From Taklimakanibacter lacteus (lineage in GTDB: Bacteria > Pseudomonadota > Alphaproteobacteria > Rhizobiales > Aestuariivirgaceae): a DNA stretch of 64,000 nucleotides. This document shows, one piece after another, positions 27,843 to 37,389 of the stretch. The stretch is from positions 62,001-126,000 of the forward strand of contig QOZQ01000014.1 of NCBI GenBank assembly GCA_003576695.1, in the 5' to 3' direction. Numbering within the stretch: the stretch's first letter is position 1; every line of letters begins with the position of its first letter. Under the pieces are notes generated by a model. That model worked only from the letters and a program-made list of their open reading frames with translations, made no database searches and had not been told where the DNA came from. The translations under genes were made by a program, and so were the position numbers.

Positions 27843-28045
27843 ATTTCGGTGACAGTGCATTTTATTAAGTGCGCCATCACCTAAATTTCTGCTTCTCTTC
27901 GGCGCGGGTCATCCTCCTTGGGATACCTGTAACCGAAATTACCGTGTCTCATTCAAGGGGTGCAGTCCAGCACTGTTACCGAAATCCCTGTCACCGAAAT
28001 TTGTGATTCCCGGGCGCAGTCCAACACAGCCACCGAAAATCCCAT
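27842..28045. mobile_element. IS remnant, inverted copy of the 26.55-26.66 kb unit
   Basis: Starts with aatttcggtgacagtgc (27842) and contains, in reverse orientation, the ctggactgcacccc end, the gagacacggtaatttcgg stretch, the AAGGAGGA site and the first OrfA codons (GAAGAGAAGCAG), then breaks off at about 27885. Further ctgtcaccgaaatt-type copies lie at 27971-28001 and a degraded one at 28028-28043. With the 26.55-kb unit it forms a ~90-base near-perfect inverted repeat around the toxin fragment and its partner. Confidence 0.7.
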
Positions 28046-28050
28046 CTAAC

Positions 28051-28431
28051 CTATTCAGCACGAGATCCCATTATCTGCATTGTAGCTCTAGAAATCTGCA
28101 CCTGTATCATCAGCTGTTCATCAGTCGAACGCCCACTCGCCGTAGAATTCAGCTCATTGGGCGAAAAGAGCACATAGAAATACTTTACTGAACGCGAAAC
28201 ATGGACACTGCGATATTTTTCGAACGAAACCTCGTATTTTTCAAGTTCTTTGAGCGCAATTTTGATGACATCGAGTGCTTGCGGCGTAATTCCACCTTCG
28301 CCCCAGTTGGGCTCATATAAATCACCAACATCAAATCCCTTCGTAATAGCTTGTCGTGCGGAAAGATCACTAATATCACCGATCGCAGCAAGCAGAACCA
28401 TTATCGATGGTACCAAATATCTGATCCTCAT
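28051..28431 (-). CDS. Secreted small protein, paralogue B (candidate periplasmic immunity)
   Basis: A 126-residue protein with a signal peptide (MRIRYLVPSIMVLLAAIGDISDLSA). The mature part is FDVGDLYEPN, then ALKELEKYEVSFEKYRSVHV, FYVLFSPNELNST and LMIQVQISR. It is clearly paralogous to the product at 28755-29129 (roughly half identical over the shared 90 residues). It starts ATG 28431, overlapping the stop of the upstream small ORF as ATGA. No known domain is recognised. An immunity or inhibitor role is inferred from the duplicated two-gene layout. Confidence 0.65.
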   Translation of the reverse strand: MRIRYLVPSIMVLLAAIGDISDLSARQAITKGFDVGDLYEPNWGEGGITPQALDVIKIALKELEKYEVSFEKYRSVHVSRSVKYFYVLFSPNELNSTASGRSTDEQLMIQVQISRATMQIMGSRAE

Positions 28432-28709
28432 CGCACCCTCGTCAGCCTCTTACCTGATGTTTGGGAGCTATTCGTCTCCTTTGAATAGACCCTGCCATAG
28501 GATGTTCCATAGTACCCAAAGTAGCTTTTAGGATTGCTTACAGCTGATTGCGCGGCCGACGCAACTTCATCACCATCTCCTGGAATGTCCAAGTCCACGC
28601 CAGGATCATCAGTCGGCAATTTCGGATGAGGGCAGTCCAAGCGCAACTCATACATGATCACAAACGACCAAGAAAGAGCCTTCGAACTATTTCCCAACAT
28701 CATTGTCAC
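28428..28709 (-). CDS. Toxin-tail-like small protein, paralogue B
   Basis: Up to 93 codons from GTG 28709 (AGGA about twelve bases upstream) to a TGA shared with the next gene. The last 30 residues (YFGYYGTSYGRVYSKE, KRLTRVR) resemble the end of the 29126-29335 frame (HGYYGTIDGHVYSKE, RGLRQVQ). The front half (CPHPKLPTDDPGVDLDIPGDGDEVAS) looks like a disordered linker. No signal peptide. It may be a truncated effector C-terminus rather than a full gene. Confidence 0.45.
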   Translation of the reverse strand: MTMMLGNSSKALSWSFVIMYELRLDCPHPKLPTDDPGVDLDIPGDGDEVASAAQSAVSNPKSYFGYYGTSYGRVYSKETNSSQTSGKRLTRVR

Positions 28710-28754
28710 CGACGAAATTTTCCTGAGCGCGAGCCCTCATCAGCGATGCCTTAT

Positions 28755-29129
28755 TCAGCTCGGGAACTCTGAACCTTCATGGCTTTTTCTTTCAATTTGC
28801 ACCTCAATACCCATCTGGTCAGTCGGCAAACGTCCATGCATGGTCGAATGCAATTCGTTGGGTGAAAAATCTACGTAATAGTATCTATCTGTTTGCCAGA
28901 CGTGGATGCTGCGGTGCTTCTCCAACGAAACTGGATATTTTTTCAGCTCTTCCAGCGCGATTGCGACAAGGAAGTATCCAGTTACCGTGATCGATCCATC
29001 GCTCTGCGACGGGGAGAAGAGGTCACCAATATCAAAGCCTTCTCTGAAAGTCTGCGATGCTCGAGCACCTTCAATGCTTGATGCCGCGCCAATAAAGGCA
29101 AGGGCAATCAGGATATCACGCTTCTTCAT
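28755..29129 (-). CDS. Secreted small protein, paralogue A (candidate periplasmic immunity)
   Basis: A 124-residue protein with a signal peptide (MKKRDILIALAFIGAASSIEGARA). Shared blocks with paralogue B are FDIGDLFSPS, ALEELKKYPVSLEKHRSIHV, YYYVDFSPNELHST and MGIEVQIER. It starts ATG 29129, overlapping the TGA of the preceding frame as ATGA, the same junction as in copy B. Conservation of the FSPNEL block and of the overlap across a diverged duplication suggests selection on the two-gene unit. Function unknown. Confidence 0.65.
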   Translation of the reverse strand: MKKRDILIALAFIGAASSIEGARASQTFREGFDIGDLFSPSQSDGSITVTGYFLVAIALEELKKYPVSLEKHRSIHVWQTDRYYYVDFSPNELHSTMHGRLPTDQMGIEVQIERKSHEGSEFPS

Positions 29130-29335
29130 TGGACCTGTCGTAAGCCTCTTTTAGAGTTTCCACGAGAGTCGACTTCCTTTGAGTATACATGACCGTCGAT
29201 AGTCCCATAATACCCATGCCGGATGATCTGCCACTGAAGTTTCATCCAGTGGCTATGGGGCCTGTCTTCGTTGTAATATCTGCGCCAGTGGGCGTTGATG
29301 AAGGCGTTATCGGTAGGCATCCGGCCACCCCGTGA
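29126..29335 (-). pseudogene. IS3 transposase remnant fused to a toxin-tail-like end, paralogue A
   Basis: In one frame the sequence reads SRGGRMPTDNAFINA, then HWRRYYNEDRPHS, then HWMKLQWQIIRHGYYGTIDG and VYSKE. The first two blocks are from the C-terminus of an IS3-family transposase (…PTDNAFIEAF… and …RRYYNEVRPHSA…) with the ~30 residues between them deleted. The last block is the paralogue of the tail at 28428. So an internally deleted transposase end has replaced the front of a tail gene while keeping the frame and the ATGA overlap with the next gene. Confidence 0.6.
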
Positions 29336-29407
29336 GTTGGAATCAGCTCGCGGTTACGGATTCACTGGTGCGTGGGAGATCAGCCACGCATGCAGGGGCG
29401 AAGCCCC

Positions 29408-29710
29408 TCACATCGCCATGCGCAGCAGCACCACGCTCACCATGCCGATGAGGACGGTCACGATCATCGGCAGGCGCAGCATGGCGGAGCCCGCGGTGAT
29501 CGCCGCGGCGATGGTCTCGGCGATGCCGGTGGCGAGGATGGTGGGTGCGATGACCGCCATCAGGATGGCGGGCGGCAGAGCGTCGAAGGCGGCCTTGGTG
29601 CGGCCCTTCACATTCACATGGCGCATCAGGAAGAGGCCGGCGACACGCGTCGCGTAGGTGGCGAGCGCCATGCCGATGATGGCGAGCAGGGTCGAGAGAT
29701 GAAGCGTCAT
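29408..29710 (-). CDS. azlD: AzlD-type small subunit of branched-chain amino acid exporter
   Basis: A 100-residue protein with three to four hydrophobic helices and the AzlD pattern (YATRVAGLFLMRH, then ALPPAILMAVIAPTIL). It overlaps azlC by 4 nt. The AzlCD pair exports branched-chain amino acids or analogues across the inner membrane; the exact substrate here is not shown. Confidence 0.88.
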   Translation of the reverse strand: MTLHLSTLLAIIGMALATYATRVAGLFLMRHVNVKGRTKAAFDALPPAILMAVIAPTILATGIAETIAAAITAGSAMLRLPMIVTVLIGMVSVVLLRMAM

Positions 29711-30411
29711 GACGTGGCCTTGGCCTCCTCTTCCTCCGCATGCAGCAGCACCGCGACGAGGACACCCGCGAGGCCCCCCAGCACGATATACCAGGCGCCC
29801 GGAATGGTGAGCTTGGCGACGGCCGCAATGACGGCGCTCGCCGCCAGCACGGCGCCGGTCTTCGGCCCCTTCCAGAAGCCGGCCAATATGCCGATGAACA
29901 GCGCCGAGAAGGCGAAATCGAATCCATAGAGGGCGGGATCCTTGAGCCAGGCGCCGGCCAGCGCGCCGATGACGCTCGTCACCGTCCAGGTGATCACCAT
30001 GGGCAGGCCGAGGCCCAGATAATAGGCCATGGTCAGAGGCCGGGTCAGCGCCCGCCTTTCGGAAAAGGCCCAGTTCTCATCCGCCATCATGTAAAGAAGC
30101 GGCGCCTGCCAGCCCGGGGGAATATTGCCCATGTGCCGCGACAGGGATGCGCCCATCAGCACGTGCCTGACATTCACGATGAGCACTGTCACCGTGAGAA
30201 AGAACCACGGTGCCGGGTCCTGCCACAGCTCGATGGCGACGAACTGCGCAGCACCGGCGAAGATGCTGGCGCTCATTAGCCCGGTCTCGAGCGGCGACAA
30301 CCCTTTGCCGGCGGCAAGCGTGCCCCACAAAAGGCCAATCACGCTGGCGGCGGCGATCACCGGGAAGATATCGATCACGCCCTGTCTGAATTCGACGGCA
30401 GTCTTTGACAT
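29707..30411 (-). CDS. azlC: AzlC-type large subunit of branched-chain amino acid exporter
   Basis: A 234-residue membrane protein from ATG 30411 (MSKTAVEFRQGVID) with GGAG upstream; upstream in-frame sequence to 30627 runs through a palindromic repeat and is not used. Family blocks: GLLWGTLAAGKGLSPLETGLMS, FAGAAQFVAIEL, NVRHVLMGASL. It is preceded by an AraC-type regulator gene on the same strand, the usual neighbour. Confidence 0.9.
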   Translation of the reverse strand: MSKTAVEFRQGVIDIFPVIAAASVIGLLWGTLAAGKGLSPLETGLMSASIFAGAAQFVAIELWQDPAPWFFLTVTVLIVNVRHVLMGASLSRHMGNIPPGWQAPLLYMMADENWAFSERRALTRPLTMAYYLGLGLPMVITWTVTSVIGALAGAWLKDPALYGFDFAFSALFIGILAGFWKGPKTGAVLAASAVIAAVAKLTIPGAWYIVLGGLAGVLVAVLLHAEEEEAKATS

Positions 30412-30478
30412 GGTTCGCTCCAGGAGAGCGGTATCTAGTGAGTCCGTTGCAGCCGGTCTTGAAGGAATTTGCGCCCCA

Positions 30479-30525
30479 CGCATCGGCCCGAAAAGTGTGT
30501 AGCGGTTTTCGGACAAGCCGATGCG
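30479..30525. repeat. Palindromic repeat, family C
   Basis: cgcatcggc ... gccgatgcg arms around ccgaaaagtg / gcggttttcgg inner arms, between araC and azlC. This matches the kind of short hairpin repeat common between genes in Hyphomicrobiales. It could act as a weak transcript end for the regulator. Confidence 0.6.
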
Positions 30526-30536
30526 CAAACAAAGCC

Positions 30537-31400
30537 TTAATTCAGGAGCGCCCGATATTGCCCCGGCGTCACGCCGAGCCTCGCTTTGAAGCTGCGCGTC
30601 AGATGCGCCTGGTCGGCGAAACCGCATTGCACCGCGATATGGCTGGGGCTTTCCCCTGCCCTGAGCAATTCGCGCGCCTGGTGCACCCGCCGGTCGACCA
30701 GCCAGGCATGCGGCGTGAGACCCGTCGCCTTGCGGAACACGCGGATGAGATGCCAGGCGCTGAGGCCCGCCTGCTCGGCCAAGGTCTGGAAATCCGTGGC
30801 CTCGGCCAGATGCGCCATCAGGTAGTCCTTGATGCGTGCCACGGCGTCCGGCTCCTGCCCCGCGGCAATCATGCCCGGCAGGCCGCCGGCATAACGCTCG
30901 ATCGCCGTCAGATAGAAGCCGATCAGCTTCTCATCGGCGAGAAGTGCTTCGTCCTTGCCTTCAAGCGCCCGATGCGCGGCGCAGAACATCTGCGCCAATT
31001 CCGGGTCATGGACGCCCGGCGTCCTGAAGCGCGGCGCGCCGACCGGTCTTCCGGTTTCCGCGCGCAACAAAGCGGTCAGGAATTCCGGGCTCGGATAGGT
31101 CATCCGGTAGGAATAGCCGTGGCTGTCGGGCGATCCGTCATGCACCTCGGCGGGATTGATGAAGCAGATCGTGCCCGCCTCGCAGCGCACCCTGACCCCT
31201 TTGTGCATATAGCTGTGCACGCCCTCGAGCGTGACGCCGATCACATAGGTCTCGTGTGTATGCGGGGGAAAGATGTGCTTGCGGAAGGTAGCGGTGAAGC
31301 AGTCGAGATCGCCATGCCGCGAGACACGCCAGAAATAGGTCTCGTCCTCCGGCGCAAGCGGGCCAGGACCGACCGAGTCACGGGGCGAGATCTGCAGCAT
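30537..31400 (-). CDS. AraC-family transcriptional regulator
   Basis: A 287-residue regulator with an N-terminal cupin-like AraC ligand domain (PPHTHETYVIGVTLEGVHSY near residue 46, ICFINPAEVHDG near 78) and C-terminal double helix-turn-helix (about 185-285: TLAEQAGLSAWHLIRVFRKATGLTPHAWLVDRRVHQA, then IAVQCGFADQAHLTRSFKARLGVTPGQYR). It probably controls the downstream azlCD genes. Confidence 0.9.
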   Translation of the reverse strand: MLQISPRDSVGPGPLAPEDETYFWRVSRHGDLDCFTATFRKHIFPPHTHETYVIGVTLEGVHSYMHKGVRVRCEAGTICFINPAEVHDGSPDSHGYSYRMTYPSPEFLTALLRAETGRPVGAPRFRTPGVHDPELAQMFCAAHRALEGKDEALLADEKLIGFYLTAIERYAGGLPGMIAAGQEPDAVARIKDYLMAHLAEATDFQTLAEQAGLSAWHLIRVFRKATGLTPHAWLVDRRVHQARELLRAGESPSHIAVQCGFADQAHLTRSFKARLGVTPGQYRALLN

Positions 31401-31453
31401 GGGCCGAATATAGCATTCCGCTCCGGCAGGGCTTGAAGAAAATTGCGGTGCCG

Positions 31454-32614
31454 CTATCGCCCCTCGAGTGCTTTGAGCACCGCATAAGCGGCCGTGATGC
31501 GGGCCGGAATGGGAAAGCTGCGATTGGCCAGCATCACGATGCCGATCTTCCTCTCGGGCACGAAAGCCACATAGGAGCTGAAGCCATTGGTCGAGCCGGT
31601 CTTGTTGAAGAACATCGGGCCGGACGGCGCCCGCGGCGGCACGAACGGCGTCGCCTCATGGGACTCGCGCGACATCCGGCTCGAATTGCCGGCAAGCAGC
31701 CGGTCGAGCGTGACCGGATAAGGATATTGCTCCCAGCCCAGCCCCTGCGTCATTTCCCCAACCTCGAAATAGGCGATGTGGGTGTCCTCGATGGCCCGCT
31801 TCATCGGCGCGTCCAGCATATCAGGCCCGATATTGGCCTCGACATAGTGGATCATGTCGGCGCTCGAGGATTTGACGCCATAGGCCTCGGCGCCGAAGAC
31901 GCCCGGATTGACCCTGACCGGCTTGTTGGCCTTGTTGTAGCCCCAGGCATAGTCAGCCATCGCCGCTTTCGGCACGTTGATATAGCTGTGCCGCAGGCCG
32001 AGCCCGGGAAGGATTTCGCTTTCGACGAGGCTCGCATAGTCGCCCTTTAACGCCCGCGCCGTGACATATCCGAAAAGGCCGATGCTGGGATTGGAATAGC
32101 GCCGCGCCGTGCCGGGCGCGGTCGCGGGTTTCCATTGCTTGAAATAGGCCGCCATCTTGGTGTTGTCGGTGACTGAGTTAGGGATCTGCAGCGGCAGCCC
32201 GCCCGCAGTATAGGTGCCGAAATGGAGCAGGCTCGCTTTGTCGGCAGCTGCGCCTCGCAATTGCGGCATATGCCGGCTCGGATGATCGTCGAGCGACATC
32301 TTGCCTTGTATCACCGCATAGGTACCGAGCGTCGCCGTGAATGTCTTGCTGACGGAACCGAGCTCGAAGAGCGTGTCCTTCGTCACCGGCTTCCTGGTAT
32401 CTTTGGCGGCCACGCCGTAATTGAAGAAATAGCGCTCACCATCGACGGTCACGGCGACCGCGATGCCCGGCACGTCATATTCCTGCATCAGCGGTCGAAA
32501 GGCCTGGTCCACGGCCGCCGAGATCTTGTCGGAATCACCGGCGGCTTGACCGGTCCCCGAAAGGCATGAAAGGGCGAACGCGAATGCTCCGCTTGTCCTT
32601 GCGACACTGATCAA
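31454..32614 (-). CDS. ampC: Class C beta-lactamase (AmpC)
   Basis: A 386-residue secreted serine beta-lactamase. Signal peptide about residues 1-25. Catalytic motifs are all present: S87-V-S-K90 (nucleophile Ser and general-base Lys), Y173-S-N175 and K338-T-G340. The flanking sequence ([64 protein letters not shown]) is that of true AmpC enzymes rather than generic penicillin-binding-like hydrolases. No ampR lies beside it, so induction by the AmpR route is not evident here. An AmpD-type amidase gene lies at 59.9 kb. Confidence 0.92.
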   Translation of the reverse strand: MISVARTSGAFAFALSCLSGTGQAAGDSDKISAAVDQAFRPLMQEYDVPGIAVAVTVDGERYFFNYGVAAKDTRKPVTKDTLFELGSVSKTFTATLGTYAVIQGKMSLDDHPSRHMPQLRGAAADKASLLHFGTYTAGGLPLQIPNSVTDNTKMAAYFKQWKPATAPGTARRYSNPSIGLFGYVTARALKGDYASLVESEILPGLGLRHSYINVPKAAMADYAWGYNKANKPVRVNPGVFGAEAYGVKSSSADMIHYVEANIGPDMLDAPMKRAIEDTHIAYFEVGEMTQGLGWEQYPYPVTLDRLLAGNSSRMSRESHEATPFVPPRAPSGPMFFNKTGSTNGFSSYVAFVPERKIGIVMLANRSFPIPARITAAYAVLKALEGR

Positions 32615-32678
32615 TGGAATTCCCCCGATGATGTTGAGAGGCGAGAAAGCAGGCCCAATGCGGCGAGAGTGAGACGGG

Positions 32679-34781
<2,103 letters not shown>

Positions 34782-34806
34782 TCAACGATTGATCTGTCTC
34801 CGCTTA

Positions 34807-34908
34807 GAGCAAATCCCGCCAAAGTTGAAGACTTTGGCGATAAGGATTTGCTCCAAGATATTGATTTGGCGCGAATCCTTTCGGCGAAGTGATTCCACTT
34901 CGCCGGGA
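34807..34908. repeat. Dispersed repeat, family D, copy 1
   Basis: gagcaaatcccgccaaag ... ctttggcgataaggatttgctc forms one hairpin; attgatttggcgcgaatcc follows, then ttcggcgaagtgattccac and acttcgccggga. The same ~100-base unit occurs in reverse orientation at 58045-58142. It lies upstream of ligA. Confidence 0.8.
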
Positions 34909-34958
34909 TGCGCGCTAGCATGACCTCTATTACGTGGCGAAGCGCTAAACTGTCAGCA

Positions 34959-35564
34959 TCAATTCTCAGGACCGCCGACGATCTGCCGCGCCGTCGCTTC
35001 GATGAGCTTGCGCACCCGTTCGGCCTCTTCGGCCGTCCAGGGACCGCGGCGCATATGGAGCGCCTGCTTCAGGGTCCTTATGGATTCGCGCACGATCTCG
35101 GGCGTCGAATGGACCGAGAAGGCATGCGCGGCAAGATCCATGCGCGACTGGATGCCCTTGAGGGCAACCGCATTCTCCTCGAGGAAGGCGCGGCCGGCAT
35201 CGGTCGCCTGGTAAAGCTTCTTGGTGCCGCTCTGGGCTTCGGCGGCGATGTAGTCCTGCTCTTCCAGCAGCGTCAGCGTCGGATAGACGGCGCCGGGGCT
35301 CGGCGCATAGGCGCCGCCGAACTTCTCTTCGATGGCGCGGATGAGGTCATAGCCGTGGCGCGGCTTTTCGGCGATCAGCGCCAAGAGAACCAGCCTGAGA
35401 TCGCCATGGCCGAACATCCGGCCGCCACGCCCTCCGAAACCGCCGCGGCCAAAGCCGCCCTCCTCGTCGTCGCCGGACCGCCGGCGGCCCCAGCGCCCGC
35501 CCGGCGCGCAATCATGCCGCCTCTCATGGCGGCCCCAATGATCATGATGATGACGTCCAAACAT
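34959..35564 (-). CDS. PadR-family regulator with His/Gly-rich N-terminus (YqjI-like)
   Basis: A 201-residue protein. The first ~50 residues are rich in His, Gly and Arg (MFGRHHHDHWGRHERRHDC, then GFGRGGFGGRGGRMFGHG), followed by a PadR winged helix (LRLVLLALIAEKPRHGYDLIRAIEEKFGGAYAPSPGAVYPTLTLLEEQDYI) and a C-terminal helical dimerisation part. Layout and core sequence match E. coli YqjI, a metal-sensing repressor whose His-rich extension binds nickel. Here no yqjH-like reductase is adjacent. A perfect palindrome lies upstream of the gene. Metal sensing is inferred. Confidence 0.82.
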   Translation of the reverse strand: MFGRHHHDHWGRHERRHDCAPGGRWGRRRSGDDEEGGFGRGGFGGRGGRMFGHGDLRLVLLALIAEKPRHGYDLIRAIEEKFGGAYAPSPGAVYPTLTLLEEQDYIAAEAQSGTKKLYQATDAGRAFLEENAVALKGIQSRMDLAAHAFSVHSTPEIVRESIRTLKQALHMRRGPWTAEEAERVRKLIEATARQIVGGPEN

Positions 35565-35597
35565 GGATATATCCTTTGATAGTATTTAAGATTAGTA

Positions 35598-35615
35598 CTT
35601 AAGATATATCTTAAG
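35598..35615. promoter_or_regulatory. Candidate PadR operator
   Basis: Perfect 18-bp palindrome CTTAAGATATATCTTAAG, 34 bases upstream of the PadR-like start, in an AT-rich stretch (35560-35615) with a second gatatatcctttgatag half-site pair next to the start codon. PadR proteins often bind such AT-rich palindromes at their own promoter. Confidence 0.6.
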
Positions 35616-35685
35616 ACTGGATCTGTCAAGCCACTCCATGGTCGGTCACGTTTTTCGGGTTCTCCCTGTATTTTCCCAGTATTTA

Positions 35686-37356
35686 TCAGGTGCCCGCTTT
35701 GAGCAGCCGGTCGGCCTGGGCGCGCGCTTCCTCGGTCACCTTGGCGCCCGACAGCATCCGGGCGATCTCCTCGCGCCGGCTGGCCGAGCTCAGCTCCTGC
35801 ACGCGCGTGACCATGCGTTTCTTGCCGACTTCTTCCATCTTGCTGATCAGCATGTGCTGGCCGGCTTGCGCCGCGACCTGCGGCGAATGGGTCACCGCCA
35901 GTACCTGCAGGCCCTTCGCGAGTCTCGCGAGCCTGACGCCGATGGCATCGGCGACGGCGCCCCCTACCCCGGTATCGATCTCGTCGAACACCAGTGTCGG
36001 CGCCGAGCCCTTGGCGGCGAGGATGACCTTGAGCGCCAGCATGAAGCGCGCCAGCTCGCCGCCGGAAGCCACCTTCATCAAGGGCGACAGCGGCGTGCCG
36101 GGATTGGCGGCGACCAGGAACTCGACCCTGTCGAAGCCATGCGATCCGCCGCGCCCGAGATCGGCCTCAACCCGCGTCTCGAAGCGCGCCCGCTCCAGCT
36201 TGAGCGGCGCCAGCTCCGCCACCACCGCATCATCGAGCTTGCGCGCCACCTTCTTGCGCTTCTCGCTCAATTTGCGCGCCGCTTCATCGAAAGCATCGCC
36301 ATGCGCCTTGAAGGCAGCCTCGAGGCGCGCCAGCTCGGCGCCGCCATCGGCGATCGCCTGCAATTCGCCTTCCATCCGCTCGCGTACCTGCGCCAGCGTG
36401 TCGACCGGGCATTTGTACTTGCGCGCCGCCGCCCTCAGCGCAAACAGGCGCTCTTCCGATTGCTCCAGCTCGCGCGGATCGAAGGCGAAAGCCCGCAAGG
36501 CTTCCGCTGAAGCGCGATGGGCCTCTCCCATTTCCTGCAAGACGCGATCAAGCGCCTCGCAGATGCGATCGAGCCGCCCCTGCGCCTGATCCTTGCGCCG
36601 CTCGAGCTTGCGCAAGGCGGCATTGAGGCGCGCCTCGACCGCGCCGTCTCCCGACAGCGCATCTTCCGCCTCGGTGAGCGCCGATGCGAATTGCTCGGCA
36701 TTCATCATCATCTGCCGCATATCGGCGAGCTTGGTTTCCTCATCCGGCTGCGGATCGAGCTTGCGCAACTCATCGACCGCATGGGTGAGGAAGTCGCGCT
36801 CGGCCTCCGAACGGGCGAGCAGCGCCCGGTGCTCCGTGAGCCTGGTCTCGGCGGCGCTCAGCGTTTCCCACAGCCGGCGCACCTGATCGGCATCGGCATC
36901 GAGCCCGCCAAAGGCATCGAGAAGCCGGCGGTGATTGGCGGGATTGACCAGCGCGCGGTCATCATGCTGGCCGTGGATCTCGGTCAATGTGCCGGCGATC
37001 TGGCGCAGCAGGTTGAGGCTCACCGGCTGGTCGTTCACGCTGGCGCGGCTCGGCCCGTCGGCGCTCTGGATGCGGCGGATGACGAGCTCGCCATCGGCCT
37101 CGATATCCTGGCCTTCCAGCAGGGCGAAGGCGGCATGCGTCCTGGGCAGCGCGAAAGCGGCGGTCACGACGCCCTTCTCCGCTCCGCTGCGGACGAGCCC
37201 GCTGTCGCCACGGGCGCCCAGCGCCAGGCCCAGCGCATCGAGAAGGATGGATTTGCCGGCGCCGGTTTCGCCGGTGAGCACGGTCAGGCCGCGCTCCAGG
37301 GCAAGGTCGAGCTTTTCGATGAGGACAATGTCGCGGATGGAGAGCGCCGTCAGCAT
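35686..37356 (-). CDS. recN: DNA repair ATPase RecN
   Basis: A 556-residue SMC-like protein in double-strand break repair. Walker A GETGAGKSILLDALGLALG (about 29-47), a central coiled coil of about residues 150-370, and C-terminal signature VASGGELARFMLALK and Walker B LVFDEIDTGVGG. Q-loop region EIHGQHDDRALVNP. Length is normal. Confidence 0.95.
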   Translation of the reverse strand: MLTALSIRDIVLIEKLDLALERGLTVLTGETGAGKSILLDALGLALGARGDSGLVRSGAEKGVVTAAFALPRTHAAFALLEGQDIEADGELVIRRIQSADGPSRASVNDQPVSLNLLRQIAGTLTEIHGQHDDRALVNPANHRRLLDAFGGLDADADQVRRLWETLSAAETRLTEHRALLARSEAERDFLTHAVDELRKLDPQPDEETKLADMRQMMMNAEQFASALTEAEDALSGDGAVEARLNAALRKLERRKDQAQGRLDRICEALDRVLQEMGEAHRASAEALRAFAFDPRELEQSEERLFALRAAARKYKCPVDTLAQVRERMEGELQAIADGGAELARLEAAFKAHGDAFDEAARKLSEKRKKVARKLDDAVVAELAPLKLERARFETRVEADLGRGGSHGFDRVEFLVAANPGTPLSPLMKVASGGELARFMLALKVILAAKGSAPTLVFDEIDTGVGGAVADAIGVRLARLAKGLQVLAVTHSPQVAAQAGQHMLISKMEEVGKKRMVTRVQELSSASRREEIARMLSGAKVTEEARAQADRLLKAGT

Positions 37357-37389
37357 GGCGCCCTTATAGCTGAGTCTCTCAGGGGCAGG

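Noticed and set aside
26528-28045. Repeated 17-mer as a possible CRISPR array
   Set aside because: Copies occur in both orientations with irregular spacing, are attached to transposase remnants and lack equal-length spacers.
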